NCBI GenBank assembly: GCA_002478885.1
Contig: DLKC01000083.1
Coordinates: forward strand, 46,004-110,003
DNA from: Chitinophagaceae bacterium UBA7600
GTDB lineage: Bacteria > Bacteroidota > Bacteroidia > Chitinophagales > Chitinophagaceae
Reading direction: 5' to 3'
DNA length: 64,000 nt
The notes under the pieces were generated by a model. The model did not search any database and was not told the origin of the DNA. It saw nothing but the letters and a program-made list of their open reading frames with translations. The translations under genes were made by a program, and so were the position numbers. Below are positions 1-10,000 of the stretch, piece by piece (position 1 is the first letter of the stretch; each line of letters opens with the position of its first letter).

Positions 1-1793
1 TTCAGGTTAGCTTTTAACCGGTAAGCCTCTTGTGCATTTAATGATGCAATCGCATCAATATTACCACTGGAAGTTTTTAAATGGAGTTGGGTATTAAAAT
101 CTTTCATGCTTCCGTTAAAAAAACCAGTAACGGAAAATGTCTCCGGTAACCTGGTTCGGGCAGGAAGCACTCTTGAGGGAATGAATCGATATATATCTTT
201 TTTGGTGCCGGCAAGGGAGGTAATATTGATATGGTAGACAGCCCGGGCGGCATCGGGCAGGCCACGTATTGTTCCGGCAAGGTTGACATAAGTGCTCCCC
301 AACCCACTTAACTCAAAGGCTGGGATTGAAAGGTTTTTCAACTGGCCTTTAATACTACTGTTCAACCTGAGTACAGCCTGCTCATATCCCTTTAAATTCG
401 GGGCAAGCATCGGGGCAAAAATCAAAACATCTTTAATCGCAATACTGCAATGGTCAAGGTTTGCTTCGACATATACATCGCCCGGTTGTTTAGTTAAGGA
501 AGCAAGGGAAGTATACCTCACCAATATGTTGTTCTTAAGCAGTGTTTCATCTGTTTGCAATAAAATGTTTTCCAGGTATGCGGCGGTGTCGGTATATAAA
601 AATGTTGCCTGGAATTTTTTCAGGTGTGCGCCACGTTGCTCTCTGAACGACAGGTCATTGATATTACCCTTGTATGTTGAAGGCTTTAATACAAGCCCGT
701 TTGCCACGAGGTTAAAACTATCGATGAATAAGTGGCTGTAGTCGATGCCGCTTTTTGCAACAGCTATATTATTGTCGTCGTATGCCAGCTGGTTATTGCG
801 CAATTTCAAATTAGCTATCTCAAATTGCCATGGGCTGGCTGGCGCTTCTTTACCAGGGCTTACACTGTCTGCCCCAGCTCTGACTGATTTACCCAGGGTA
901 ATTTTTGATTGACAGTTGTTTAAAACAAAATCCTTTAACGCAACATGGGTATTTTGCAAATCAATTTGGGAAGGGTGGGTATTCAATTCGCCAATATTAA
1001 CTGCCGCGAACATTGACCCCACATCATCAGTATAATTGACCCGTACTTGCTTTAATAATACACTGCCTATTTTTATCGCTGGATTTACGACGCCCGTTGT
1101 TGCAGGCTGAGCAACGTTGACGATCGGCAGCCGACCGGTCGCCGGGTAAAGATGCACCTCCGAAACCAGGTCTTGTATAACGATATCTTTAATGTCGAAT
1201 ATTTGTTGATCGGGATCAAAACGCTTTACCTCCGTTTCAAAATTGCCAAGCTTCAAAGATGCGGCGTTACCGGCAGCATCATCACGATACACAGCGTTGA
1301 TATTTTTCAAAACAACTTTACCAATATTAAACTTCATCCTGGCCGAGCTGTCTTGCGGGCTTGGTTGCGATGGCGGCTCAGTTGCAAATGCCTTTACGAT
1401 ATAATCATAATTGAAGACCGTATCAGTATTCAATCTATGGACGTTTAAACTGATCCCATTTAACGAAAGGTATTGCACGTTCACCTCATTGCTCAATAAT
1501 TTAAATAAGGCAATATCAACTCTAAGCTCCTTTCCATAAAGCAGCGTATCTTTTTGCTGATCTTCAAAAAAAACGTTTTCAAGTACAATGCGCTTGGGAA
1601 AAGCGATGGAAAGTTTTTCAATTTCAACTTTGGTCTTTATTTTATTTTCGAGGTAAACAACAATCTTTTCACGTGCATAATCCTGCACCGCCGGAATTTG
1701 GATAAGTATGTATACCAGCAGAAGTAAAAGAATAATACATCCGAGTATCCATGCAAGTATTTTTAGAAACTTCCTGGCTATTTTTTTCAACAC
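1..1793 (-). CDS. TamB/AsmA-like translocation and assembly protein, N-terminal part
   Basis: The minus strand is open from a GTG at 1793 to the left edge, giving 597 codons with no stop; an in-frame TAA lies directly before the GTG, so the start cannot be further upstream (a TTG follows as next codon). Residues 8-28 form one hydrophobic segment, an uncleaved inner-membrane anchor. The following residues (AVQDYAREKIVVYLENKI) match the usual opening of Bacteroidota TamB proteins, and the rest is beta-rich, repetitive and of low hydrophobicity, as expected for the beta-taco that spans the periplasm. TamB-type proteins are known to work with an Omp85 partner in outer-membrane protein or lipid transport. 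Full-length members are about 1500 residues, so the C-terminal DUF490 domain lies outside. AsmA-like is the alternative name. Opening of the gene is AT-rich with no Shine-Dalgarno. Confidence 0.8.
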   Translation of the reverse strand, partial: MLKKIARKFLKILAWILGCIILLLLLVYILIQIPAVQDYAREKIVVYLENKIKTKVEIEKLSIAFPKRIVLENVFFEDQQKDTLLYGKELRVDIALFKLLSNEVNVQYLSLNGISLNVHRLNTDTVFNYDYIVKAFATEPPSQPSPQDSSARMKFNIGKVVLKNINAVYRDDAAGNAASLKLGNFETEVKRFDPDQQIFDIKDIVIQDLVSEVHLYPATGRLPIVNVAQPATTGVVNPAIKIGSVLLKQVRVNYTDDVGSMFAAVNIGELNTHPSQIDLQNTHVALKDFVLNNCQSKITLGKSVRAGADSVSPGKEAPASPWQFEIANLKLRNNQLAYDDNNIAVAKSGIDYSHLFIDSFNLVANGLVLKPSTYKGNINDLSFREQRGAHLKKFQATFLYTDTAAYLENILLQTDETLLKNNILVRYTSLASLTKQPGDVYVEANLDHCSIAIKDVLIFAPMLAPNLKGYEQAVLRLNSSIKGQLKNLSIPAFELSGLGSTYVNLAGTIRGLPDAARAVYHINITSLAGTKKDIYRFIPSRVLPARTRLPETFSVTGFFNGSMKDFNTQLHLKTSSGNIDAIASLNAQEAYRLKANL

Positions 1794-1959
1794 TTATTTT
1801 TCTTAGTATTTGCAAATGATATACCAGAGCAACCCGCTTAAAGCATCGATTAACATTGTCAATAGCTGCCGGTAGCAGAAAGCATCTTACAGGATTTTCT
1901 TAATGAGACGGTGCGATGGATTCTCTGTAAGGCTGCTGCGCAATGACATAAAAGTTAAC

Positions 1960-1984
1960 GTGTGCGACGCAACAGGCGATGCCA
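1960..1984. repeat. Dispersed palindromic element, single right arm
   Basis: The sequence GTGTGCGACGCAACAGG followed by CGATGCC is one arm of the element found in pairs elsewhere in the window (for example 39015-39037). It lies between the TamB-like gene start and the 2028 gene end. I see no clear left arm. Confidence 0.7.
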
Positions 1985-2027
1985 TGAAATAGCACAGCTG
2001 GGTACAACCATTAACAGCCTGCGCGGT

Positions 2028-2363
2028 TTATTTTCTCTTTTTAAACAACAGCGTCAACCCATATAGCCCGGCATAAATTCCGAGCTTGCGGATAACCCCG
2101 GGCTTTTTTTCTGAGGCAGCTTCTTTACGTGGAAGGAAAAAACCAATGGCGTTTTTTATAAGCCCCACTGAGGTTATCGCCTTGTTCCGGAGAAAAAGAA
2201 AATTAGTAACGGAACTACCGAGCTTCCTCAATGTTTCTTTTGGCAACTGCGTGAATTTCTCTTCCAGTCGCAATCGGCTCTCCGTTGCGCGAAATCTTAC
2301 CAACTGTATTTCCTTGTGGAGATCTTCAAGGTTATTAATATAAGAGTAGTCTTTATGATTCAT
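2028..2363 (-). CDS. Small protein of unknown function downstream of DUF1469
   Basis: A 111-residue protein starting at the ATG at 2363 (MNHKDYSYINN), which overlaps the end of the upstream DUF1469 gene by 11 bases; a longer reading from 2390 would overlap it by 38 bases and is less likely. Residues 12-45 are charged and helical with regular leucines, so possibly a coiled coil; the C-terminal third holds a short hydrophobic stretch (LGIYAGLYGLTLLF) and ends in a basic tail KKRK. I do not recognise a named family. The overlap with the holin-like gene and the divergent YtxH gene argue for a shared envelope-associated role; Bacteroidota often keep these three together. Function is unassigned. 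Confidence 0.65.
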   Translation of the reverse strand: MNHKDYSYINNLEDLHKEIQLVRFRATESRLRLEEKFTQLPKETLRKLGSSVTNFLFLRNKAITSVGLIKNAIGFFLPRKEAASEKKPGVIRKLGIYAGLYGLTLLFKKRK

Positions 2364-2724
2364 GACGGGTGTTTTCTTTCTTTGCCTCAAAAAAGATGTT
2401 TATAACAGTATTAACGATAAATTGATCAACCAGTTTCTTACGGAAAACGATCATAAGCGTCAGCAGCAGGATATAGAATGCTGCGATAATACCAAAGCCG
2501 AGATAGGTACTGCCTGTAAGGTCTGTGAAATAATAACCCCCAAGGATACTTAAAAAGAAAAGTATAAAAAAGCAGAACAGGATGACTAACAGGCCCGCCG
2601 CAACAACGGCAACCAGCTTTGATATTTTTTCTACTGCCTGCAATTTCAAAAGCAATAAATTATTTTGAATGAACTCATCAATATCTTTCCTGGCTTCTTT
2701 GAAAAAATTCTCTGGTGCTTTCAT
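2353..2724 (-). CDS. DUF1469 / holin superfamily III-like membrane protein
   Basis: A 123-residue protein with an amphipathic N-terminal helix (about 1-35, EARKDIDEFIQNNLLLLKLQ) followed by two strong membrane segments at about 38-66 and 74-95 and a charged C-terminal tail. This layout is that of DUF1469 proteins, annotated as putative holin-X or phage holin family, but most copies are chromosomal and not linked to phage lysis; none of the neighbours here is a phage gene. It is first in a two-gene minus-strand unit with the 2363 gene and is divergent from the YtxH gene, with a 140-base shared upstream region. In many Bacteroidota the two families co-occur, which supports a structural role at the inner membrane rather than lysis. 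Confidence 0.8.
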   Translation of the reverse strand: MKAPENFFKEARKDIDEFIQNNLLLLKLQAVEKISKLVAVVAAGLLVILFCFFILFFLSILGGYYFTDLTGSTYLGFGIIAAFYILLLTLMIVFRKKLVDQFIVNTVINIFFEAKKENTRHES

Positions 2725-2864
2725 AAGATTTGTTATGTTTTGTTACGGTAATCAACGAGCAAACACTTTGCCACGCTCGGCGATCACTATTTTAAAAATG
2801 CAGACACCATAACTGTGGCAGGATTTTAGAAACAGCTATGGCATTAAACATTAAAATATAATTT

Positions 2865-3122
2865 ATGGAATGGCAAAGCTTTTTAAAAGGTATGCTTGCA
2901 GGAGCAGTCGTCGGAATATTATTTGCGCCGGATAGTGGCAAGGCTACAAGAAAAAAAATAGCCCGCAAAACCAGCGACCTGAAAGATTCACTGGAAGAGA
3001 CATACGACCAGTTCGTTGATGAAATATCGCAACAGGTAGGCAAAGTTGCTGACAAGGCAAAAGATCTTATCGACAAAGGAAGGAGTTCAGTTGAGGACAT
3101 TACTGATGCGGCTTCGTCTTAA
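2865..3122 (+). CDS. YtxH domain-containing protein
   Basis: An 85-residue protein. Residues 1-20 carry a glycine-rich hydrophobic segment (LKGMLAGAVVGILFAPDSG), the signature of the YtxH family, directly followed by the basic motif KATRKKIARK and a long amphipathic helix with alternating lysine and acidic residues. YtxH proteins are small membrane-tethered, apolipophorin-like helical proteins that accumulate in general stress conditions in Firmicutes; their molecular role is not known. The ATG at 2865 is preceded by an A/T-rich leader. The gene is divergent from DUF1469 and convergent with YihY, from which it is separated by a strong stem-loop at 3179-3230. Confidence 0.85.
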   Translation: MEWQSFLKGMLAGAVVGILFAPDSGKATRKKIARKTSDLKDSLEETYDQFVDEISQQVGKVADKAKDLIDKGRSSVEDITDAASS

Positions 3123-3178
3123 AATGACCCGGGCTTTGTGTTATTGTAAAACAGCAACTGTTGCTGTTGCTGTAAAAT

Positions 3179-3230
3179 GCCCGGCAGTTACCGTCAGGAA
3201 AATAATTGTCTTGATGCTTAACTGCCGGGC
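3179..3230. terminator. Stem-loop between convergent YtxH and YihY genes
   Basis: GCCCGGCAGTTA at 3179-3190 pairs perfectly over 12 bases with TAACTGCCGGGC at 3219-3230. The right arm includes the last codons and stop of the YihY gene. The position between convergent genes suggests a two-way transcription end, though the loop of 28 bases is long and the T tract after the right arm is short. Confidence 0.55.
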
Positions 3231-4189
3231 TTTAATGTCGACGAGTGTTGCTGCGGTAACACCGACACTTTTTTTTCTTCCGGTTGTTCTATATAAACAG
3301 CATATGCAGAAGGCTCGATCCTGTTACCCATGGCCTCGCTGTATACTTGTGTAAATTCTGCGCCAATGTAGAGGATCGCGGATGCATAATATACCCAAAG
3401 TAAAATGATGACGATTGAGCCTGCCGCGCCGTAAGCAGAGCCAGGTGCCACTTTTTCAAGATAAAACCCTATCAAAAACTGCCCGGCTATAAAAAAAATC
3501 GCTGTAAATAATGCACCAGCTCTTACATTTTTCCACCTGATTTTTGCATCGGGTAACACTTTAAAAATAATTCCAAAAACAAAAGCCGTTGTCACCAGCG
3601 AAATGATGAAATTAATTACCGCAACCAGCAGCACAGTGATATGAGAGAAATAACCAGCGAGGCGCTCGCTGAGTACCTGTATCGCACCATTCACGATCAG
3701 TGAGACAATAAGAACAAATCCCAGCGATACGATCAGCGACATCGAGAGCAGGCGATTCTTGAGGAAGTTCAACCACCCGCGTTTAGGTTTCGCCTTCACC
3801 CGCCATATGATATTCACAGAATCCTGTATTTCTGCAAACAGGCTTGTCGCACCGATGATAAGCGCAACGATGCTTGTGATAAGTGCGAAATTTGTTTTGC
3901 CCGAGAACTGGATATTCCTGATAATTTCCTGCAGCTGCTTAGCCGCACCTGCTCCCAACAGTCCATTCAATTGCGAAAATATTTTGCCTTCTACTGCGTC
4001 CTGGCCAAAAAAAACACTGGCTAGCGACATCACCAGCAAAAGCATAGGCCCCATTGCAAAGATGGTGGTGTAGGAAAGAGACGCACTCAATTTCATTCCC
4101 TTGTCAGCAAAGAATCCACTAAATGTTGCTTTAATTATCTTCAACGCCTTTTTGGCCTTCGATTCGGCACCTTTTTTTTCACGATTCAT
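3218..4189 (-). CDS. YihY/BrkB-family inner-membrane protein
   Basis: A 323-residue protein with about six membrane segments. The region after the basic N-terminus has the YihY pattern: KLSASLSYTTIFAMGPMLLL near residues 35-55 (small, proline-containing first helix), then the GATSLFAEIQDSVNIIW motif near 110-130 and the last helix pair with GAAGSIVIILLWVYYASAILYIGAEFTQVY near 255-285. These are the conserved blocks of the YihY/virulence factor BrkB family (once called ribonuclease BN in error). Length agrees with the family (about 280-330). Its transport role is unknown. The C-terminal tail of about 40 residues is hydrophilic and not conserved. The gene may be co-transcribed with the 4226 gene, 36 bases upstream. 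Confidence 0.88.
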   Translation of the reverse strand: MNREKKGAESKAKKALKIIKATFSGFFADKGMKLSASLSYTTIFAMGPMLLLVMSLASVFFGQDAVEGKIFSQLNGLLGAGAAKQLQEIIRNIQFSGKTNFALITSIVALIIGATSLFAEIQDSVNIIWRVKAKPKRGWLNFLKNRLLSMSLIVSLGFVLIVSLIVNGAIQVLSERLAGYFSHITVLLVAVINFIISLVTTAFVFGIIFKVLPDAKIRWKNVRAGALFTAIFFIAGQFLIGFYLEKVAPGSAYGAAGSIVIILLWVYYASAILYIGAEFTQVYSEAMGNRIEPSAYAVYIEQPEEKKVSVLPQQHSSTLKPGS

Positions 4190-4225
4190 TCTTGCTCCTT
4201 TTTTATCTTCCTCAATTATTTTTTG

Positions 4226-4549
4226 TTACATCTGGCGGCACATCTTTGCACAGGACAAACAAACAGTGGCGCATTCCCTGCAATGATCGGTATCGTGTTT
4301 CGCACACTCGTTTGCACATGCCTCGCATATATCAGCACATAGCCGGCAGGCAAACACCATTTTGTTGCTGCCAAGACTCATTAACTGGGCAGCGGCAATA
4401 CAAATTGCAGCGCACTCCAGGTCGAGCTGTACACACTTCGTCATCATCGGCAGGTTATCTTCTTGTAAGCAGGAAGCAGCGCAATGGTTGCAGACTGCAA
4501 CGCATTGTAAACAAGCATCAATACATGCTTTATAATCGTTGTAATTCAT
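4226..4549 (-). CDS. Cys-rich four-helix bundle copper-binding protein (DUF326)
   Basis: A 107-residue protein with 19 cysteines in a CxxC/CxxxC rhythm along predicted helices (for example CIDACLQCVAVCNHC and CRLCADICEACANEC). This is the DUF326 family, related to the copper storage proteins Csp, in which inward-facing cysteines of a four-helix bundle hold many Cu(I) ions. There is no signal peptide, so a cytosolic Csp3-like store is expected rather than an exported one. It sits 36 bases upstream of YihY on the same strand. No copper-responsive regulator or P-type ATPase is nearby. Confidence 0.85.
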   Translation of the reverse strand: MNYNDYKACIDACLQCVAVCNHCAASCLQEDNLPMMTKCVQLDLECAAICIAAAQLMSLGSNKMVFACRLCADICEACANECAKHDTDHCRECATVCLSCAKMCRQM

Positions 4550-4645
4550 AAAAATATTTTATTGTTAAAAATGTTGTGTAGGGATCATTGCTCTCATAGT
4601 AGATCCGATTGTAGATTTTTCTCTACAGGCATAAACCGTTAGATT

Positions 4646-4984
4646 TTAGCTATTAAACCATATTTCAAGGTCACTGACGGAGATAGGTTTTTCGATTATG
4701 CGAAAAGTTGCCGCGGACGTTTTGGGGACACGATAGGCGCTGACAAGATTTAGCTGGCACTCGGGGTAATTTTGCAGAATAAACTCGGTCTGTCCCCAAC
4801 CATTGCCATCAGGTAAACTATTGTCCAAAAAAATATAATCAGGGTTAAAGTCCAGAAGAGCCTTCATCCCATCTGCTATATTATAAGCCACACAAACCTC
4901 GCACTTCTTCTTTTCAAAGAATAATTTAAGAAGCAATCCAAAATCTTCTTCATCATCAATAATCAAGACTTTTTTCGGATCCAT
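4646..4984 (-). CDS. Stand-alone response-regulator receiver domain
   Basis: A 112-residue protein from ATG 4984 (MDPKKVLIIDDEEDF); an upstream reading from 5020 adds 12 poor residues. It shows the acidic pair DDEE at about 10-13, the phospho-acceptor Asp in IFLDNSLPDG near 52, a serine in the conserved hydroxyl position (LVSAYR, near 80) and the switch lysine in EKPIS near 98. There is no output domain, so it is a CheY/Spo0F-type single-domain regulator whose partner cannot be told here; no histidine kinase is in the window. At about 112 residues it is slightly shorter than the usual 120. Confidence 0.85.
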   Translation of the reverse strand: MDPKKVLIIDDEEDFGLLLKLFFEKKKCEVCVAYNIADGMKALLDFNPDYIFLDNSLPDGNGWGQTEFILQNYPECQLNLVSAYRVPKTSAATFRIIEKPISVSDLEIWFNS

Positions 4985-5157
4985 ATCAATAAGCAAGAAA
5001 GAATTGTACCAATCGAGCAACCTGGAATTTCCCTGTCAAATATGTTCCCGCAAGGCCAGCCGCCATAGAAACTGCACTTCAAAAAAAATTTCATACTTCT
5101 TGGTTAAGTTCTTGCATACTAAACCCGGTATATATTCTGTAACCAAATATTTATTGT

Positions 5158-5715
5158 ATGACGAACAATATCGTAACAGCAGTGCAGGAGCAACTTGGCC
5201 TTGATGCATTTGACAAAATCGATCCTAACCAGGAAAGTCAGCGTTTTAGCAGCGAACACGATTCAAAACATTTTGTACAGGCTGCGGTTACCGCAGTTTT
5301 AGCGGGGTTATACAAACATGCCGGAACAAAGGATGCAACGGAGGAATTGTTCTCACTAAAAAATCCTCAACAGGTTTTACGGCGCATTTTTGATACCAAT
5401 GAAGAACACATTATTGAATCGGTAAGCAATTATGGGAACAAGCCTTATGATCAAACGAGGTTGTTTATGGAACGAATTGCAGAGGAAGCCTTAAACGTAA
5501 CAACGGAAGCCACTGCGCCCGACGCTACCCCGGAAAAACGCATGCTGTATATTGCAGGGCAGCGTCACAACATACTGGTATATCTTCCGCCCGATTTGCA
5601 GCTGGGCACACTCATCAATGATAATGCACTTGACGACAGGACAAATAAAATGGAAGGGCCTGTGTCTAACCTCATGCATTTCTTTGAACAACTGTTTTCA
5701 GAAAAAGAAAAATAA
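5158..5715 (+). CDS. Hypothetical soluble protein
   Basis: A 185-residue acidic protein without signal peptide or membrane segment. The first half is helical (VQEQLGLDAFDKID, then HFVQAAVTAVLAGLYKHAG), the second half holds a short beta-looking block (HNILVYLPPDLQLGTLINDN) and a helical tail. The N-terminal pattern faintly recalls DUF937-type proteins, but I cannot claim the match. It is alone on the plus strand, divergent from the receiver gene and convergent with topoisomerase IB, 11 bases apart. Its position among stress genes is the only hint of role. Confidence 0.65.
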   Translation: MTNNIVTAVQEQLGLDAFDKIDPNQESQRFSSEHDSKHFVQAAVTAVLAGLYKHAGTKDATEELFSLKNPQQVLRRIFDTNEEHIIESVSNYGNKPYDQTRLFMERIAEEALNVTTEATAPDATPEKRMLYIAGQRHNILVYLPPDLQLGTLINDNALDDRTNKMEGPVSNLMHFFEQLFSEKEK

Positions 5716-5726
5716 TAAACCTGCGG

Positions 5727-6809
5727 TCATGCAGCTTTTAAAATCTTAAGGAGTACAATTTCCTCATTGGTTAACCCGGGGACATTGTGCTCCTTTAAAG
5801 GTTTATTCAGTTCTTCCAAATATTTTGCGAGTTGCTTTTCTTCGTAGAGTTTTATAATGCCGGGATGCACGTAATATTTTTTGCAAACAGTTCTCGTATT
5901 ACCTAACCTGGCGCTCACCACGTCCAGTGCACTCACAATATTTTTTTTATACTCAGCTTCAGTCAATGCTTCGCCGATAGCACGAAAAGCCTGCAGCGCA
6001 TGCAGGGAGCCTGCCCAGGTGCGAAAATCCTTGGCACTAAAATCCATACCAGTCGCGGCTTTGATGTAATTGTTGACCATCGCTGAATCGATGGATTTTC
6101 TGTTGCCGGCGCTATCGTAATACTGAAACAATTCTCTGCCGGGAATATCGCGGCATTCTTTTACAATTCGGGCAAGCCGTTTATTTTTTAAACTGATCTT
6201 GTGCTCCACTCCCTTTTTTCCTTTAAAACAAAACATTAGCTCATCGCCTTTTATGGAAGCATGCTGATCTTTCATGGTAGTTAAACCGTAGGAGCCATAT
6301 ATCTTTTCATAATCGTAATTTCCGACGCGTATATAAGTTCGCTCCATTAAACTGATAACTGTTGCCAGCACTTTTTCCTGCGTGAGTTCCTTCACTGCAA
6401 TATCTGCTTCAACCTTTGCACGCAGTTTGGGCAATGCATTGCCAAATTCATATAAGTGATGAAACTTGGTCTCGTTCCTGAGCATATTCCACAACGCATG
6501 ATAACGGTATTGCTTGCGGTTACGCATGTCAAAACCGGTGGCCTGGATATGCCCGTTCTCCATTGCACAAATCCACACGTTTGTCCACGATGGCGGAATC
6601 GCAAGTTTCCTTATCCGCTCAATTTCTTTTTGCACTTTTAAAGGCTTGTTATCAAAAACGTAAACAAAATTTTTGCCCCGTTTTATTCTTGCGATGCCCG
6701 CATGTTTATCATTTACATAAACAAGATTCACAAGAGAAGCTGCTTTTTCATAATTCTTATTGACCTTGAGAAACTGTTTGTGCGATATGGCCGGTAAATC
6801 TTCATTCAT
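5727..6809 (-). CDS. DNA topoisomerase IB
   Basis: A 360-residue type IB (eukaryote/poxvirus-like) topoisomerase. The start is the ATG at 6809; the only earlier option is a TTG at 6821. Blocks match the family: N-terminal beta domain with GIARIKRGKNFVYVF and the IPPSWTNVWIC motif, the active-site arginine in TYIRVGNYDYE near residue 160, the lysine strand FCFKGKKGVEHKI near 195, KDFRTWAGSLHALQ near 263 with the second arginine, and the nucleophilic tyrosine in VCKKYYVHPGI near 312. The enzyme relaxes supercoils through a 3' phosphotyrosine bond. Bacterial members are accessory, and often sit in resistance clusters as here. Confidence 0.92.
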   Translation of the reverse strand: MNEDLPAISHKQFLKVNKNYEKAASLVNLVYVNDKHAGIARIKRGKNFVYVFDNKPLKVQKEIERIRKLAIPPSWTNVWICAMENGHIQATGFDMRNRKQYRYHALWNMLRNETKFHHLYEFGNALPKLRAKVEADIAVKELTQEKVLATVISLMERTYIRVGNYDYEKIYGSYGLTTMKDQHASIKGDELMFCFKGKKGVEHKISLKNKRLARIVKECRDIPGRELFQYYDSAGNRKSIDSAMVNNYIKAATGMDFSAKDFRTWAGSLHALQAFRAIGEALTEAEYKKNIVSALDVVSARLGNTRTVCKKYYVHPGIIKLYEEKQLAKYLEELNKPLKEHNVPGLTNEEIVLLKILKAA

Positions 6810-6914
6810 ACTTTTCTCCAATAAAAAATAATGCCTGTTATTGTTTTAAAATTGATGTGCCACGCGTCCTGCTTTTCATTACGGCTTCACTGCGCGATAG
6901 TACCGGCTAATCCG

Positions 6915-7025
6915 TCATCGCACACTTAAACTGTTATAACTTTATTCGCCGGGAAAGGCCCGCCAACATCGGGTGCAGCAAAGCTGCTGAATAAAGCCCC
7001 GCAAGTACAAGAGTGCGACGCAAGC
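6915..7025. repeat. Dispersed palindromic element, two arms
   Basis: Left arm CATCGCACACTTAAAC at 6916-6931 and right arm GTACAAGAGTGCGACGCAAG at 7005-7024 are imperfect inverted repeats. The 25 bases before the left arm (CTTCACTGCGCGATAGTACC onward) also match the flank of the copy at 26795-26886, so the unit is larger than its arms. It lies between topoisomerase IB and the glucan synthase gene end. Confidence 0.75.
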
Positions 7026-7071
7026 AGTACCGAGCAATGCGTTGCAGCCGGGTACAAAAGCAACCAAATAA

Positions 7072-10000
7072 TTATTTGTTAAGCGCAGCGCTGAGATCGC
7101 TTTTCCTGGTTGAAGAAATTTTAGCCGTATTAAAATAGACGGTCACATAGTGTTCTGCCTGGTCATCGTTTAACGTAAGAAATTTTTCGCTGATGCTAAT
7201 GCCATCAGCTTCAATCTTTATTGCTTCGCTCGTATTTACGCTGCGAACAAAGTTGATGTGGTACATGCTGCCGCCAAAGCGGTAATGAACTTTAAAAGAC
7301 GACCATTCTTCGGGCACACACGGTACAAAACCAAGCTTGTTCCCATTCTTCTGAAGACCGATAAACGACTCGGTGATCAATTGATAAAACCAGCCTGCAG
7401 AACCGGTGTACCAGGTCCATCCGCCACGGCCCGTGTGCGGTGCAAAACCATATACATCGGCAGCGACAACATAAGGTTCCGTTTTATAGCGCGCAATGGA
7501 TGCTTCGTCTTTGCCGTGGTTAACAGGGTTAAGCATTTGCAGGAGTTCCCACGTGCGCCTTGTGTCGCCCATTTTCGCAAACGCCATCACCGTCCAGATA
7601 GCGGCATGCGTGTATTGCCCGCCGTTTTCCCTGACACCGGGAACATAGCCTTTTATATAACCGGGTTCAATATTGGAGTGATTAAACGGAGGATCGAGTA
7701 ACTGGATCAACTGATCGCTTTTTCTTACCAGGAATTTATAAACCGAATCCATTGCAACCTGTGAACGTGTTTGTTCACCTGCACCTGATAACACTGACCA
7801 GCTTTGCGCAATCGAATCTATTTTGCACTCTTCATTTTTTGAAGAGCCGAGTGCTGTGCCATCGTCAAAAAAGGCGCGAAGGTACCAGTTACCATCCCAC
7901 GCACTGCTGCTGATATTCTTTTCAAGATCAACAGCACGGTGCTCACAAAGGCCTGCAAATGCTTCATCGTATTGCAGCCTTGCGATACCGGTAAATTTTT
8001 GAAGCACATCGTACAGGAAAAAGGCAAGCCATACGCTTTCGCCTTTGCCATCTTTGCCTACCATATTCATACCATCGTTCCAGTCTCCTGAGCCTATGAG
8101 TGGCAGGCCATGCTCCCCAAAACGACAACCAAAATCGATGGCCCGTTTGCAATGTTCGTACAGGTTTGCCTTTTCAGCGGCAATGTTCGGAAGATCGTAA
8201 TAAGATTCTTCGTTAGGGTTAACTAACCTGCCTTCGAGAAAGGAAACGGATTCAGCCAGGATGGAATGATCACCTGTAATCAGCACGTATTTGGCCGTAA
8301 CAAATGGCAGCCATAAAAAGTCGTCGGAACAATGTGTTCTTACGCCGCGGCCGAGCGGAGGATGCCACCAATGTTGCACATCACCCTCTTTAAACTGCCG
8401 CGATGCAGAACGTATTATCTGTGCGCGGGCCAGCCCGGCATCGGTATAAAGGACAGCCAAAACATCCTGCAATTGATCCCTGAAACCATAAGCGCCACCT
8501 GACTGATAAAAGCCACTGCGCGCCCAGAGGCGACAGGCAATGGTTTGATAAAGCAACCAGCCATTACTAACCAGGTTCAGCGCCTTGTCCGGTGTTTCCA
8601 ACTGGATGGCCGAAAGCGTCTTTCGCCATAACCGGTGCACACTTTCGAGTGCATTCATAGCGGCCTCGGCCCCTTTAAATTGAGTGATTAATTTTATTGC
8701 CTCGCCTTTGTCAACAGCAGCGCCCATTCGAAAAACGATTTGTTTTTTCTCATCGTGGTAAAGTGTAAATGACACCTGCATGGCAGCGCAGCTATCAAGA
8801 CCGGCTCCATATTTTCCCGACAGCCAAGCCTGTTTCATCGCTGCCGGATTTTTGAGCGAATTGTTCCTCCCGATAAACTCGGCGCGATCTGCAGTGAAGG
8901 TTTTATTTGCTTCATCGGTGTCAAAAAAAGCGACCCTGTGTTCAAACTCAAAATTGTAAGGGTTGCAGGCGATCAAAGCACCGGTGTTGTTGTCATGGTC
9001 AGTTACCACATGCATGGCCGATTTCGATCGAAGATCACCAAGCACCCATTCGCTATACCCGGTAAGGGAGATTTTACGCTCCCGGCCGGAAGTATTATGA
9101 ATATTGATGATCACAAATTTTATGGGCTGCTCCGTATCGGTAAAGATCAACGCATCAGACACGATACCGGTTTCGCTGTGCTCAAACACGCTGTAACCAA
9201 ATCCATGTTTCGTAACATAGGCTGTGTTACCCTGTACAGGGAAAGGCATGGGTGACCAGCAATAGCCGGTTTTTTCGTCGCGCAGGTAAAAAGCCTCCCC
9301 TCCAGAATCGGTGACAGGGTCATTGTCCCAGGGGGTTAACCTGAATTCGTGAGCATTCTCAAACCAGGTATATGCCGAGCCCCTTTCTGAAATCACCGTT
9401 CCAAAATTTTTATTGGCGATTATGTTAGCCCACGGCGCCGGGGTAGACCGGCCGTCTGTAACAATAACATATTCGTGACCTTGGTTTGAAAATCCCCCGA
9501 GGCTATTATTAAACGTAAGCTCCGGGTGTATAAACGCTGGTTCGTTAAATGGGACAACAGGCAAAGGAGTAAGATTATTAATGGAGCTCCTGGTACTGGC
9601 TTTTTTATTTAGTTGGTTTAACAAACTGCCTTGCTTGTCAGATATAATCACTCTTGCTACTGTTTGCAATAAAATGCGGTCTTCTGCTGATATCTGATCT
9701 GCTGGCCGCACGAAAATGCCACCACGTGAATCAGCCGAATTAAAAGTCGACCCTGCAACGATCAGGCTCTGTATCTGGTCTTGCATTACCTGCCTGTAGC
9801 CGCTCTGATCCTCATTCCAGATAAAAAGATCTACAGCAAGGCCTTTCAACTGCCAGTAAGCCCGGGCCTGAATCAGCTGTTTGACAAGATTCATGCTTTC
9901 AGAGGCTGTAATTTGCAACAACACGATCGGAAGGTCGCCTGAAATAGAGTAACTCCATAATGCAGATTGTCCGCGATGGTTCTTCAGGAGTATTTCCGGC

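Noticed and set aside
292..1448. Plus-strand frames at 292-741 and 1152-1448
   Set aside because: They lie antisense to a continuous TamB-like reading frame that has a clear anchor and family start.
2353..2724. DUF1469 protein as a phage holin marking a prophage
   Set aside because: No lysin, terminase, capsid or integrase gene is nearby; the family is mostly chromosomal.
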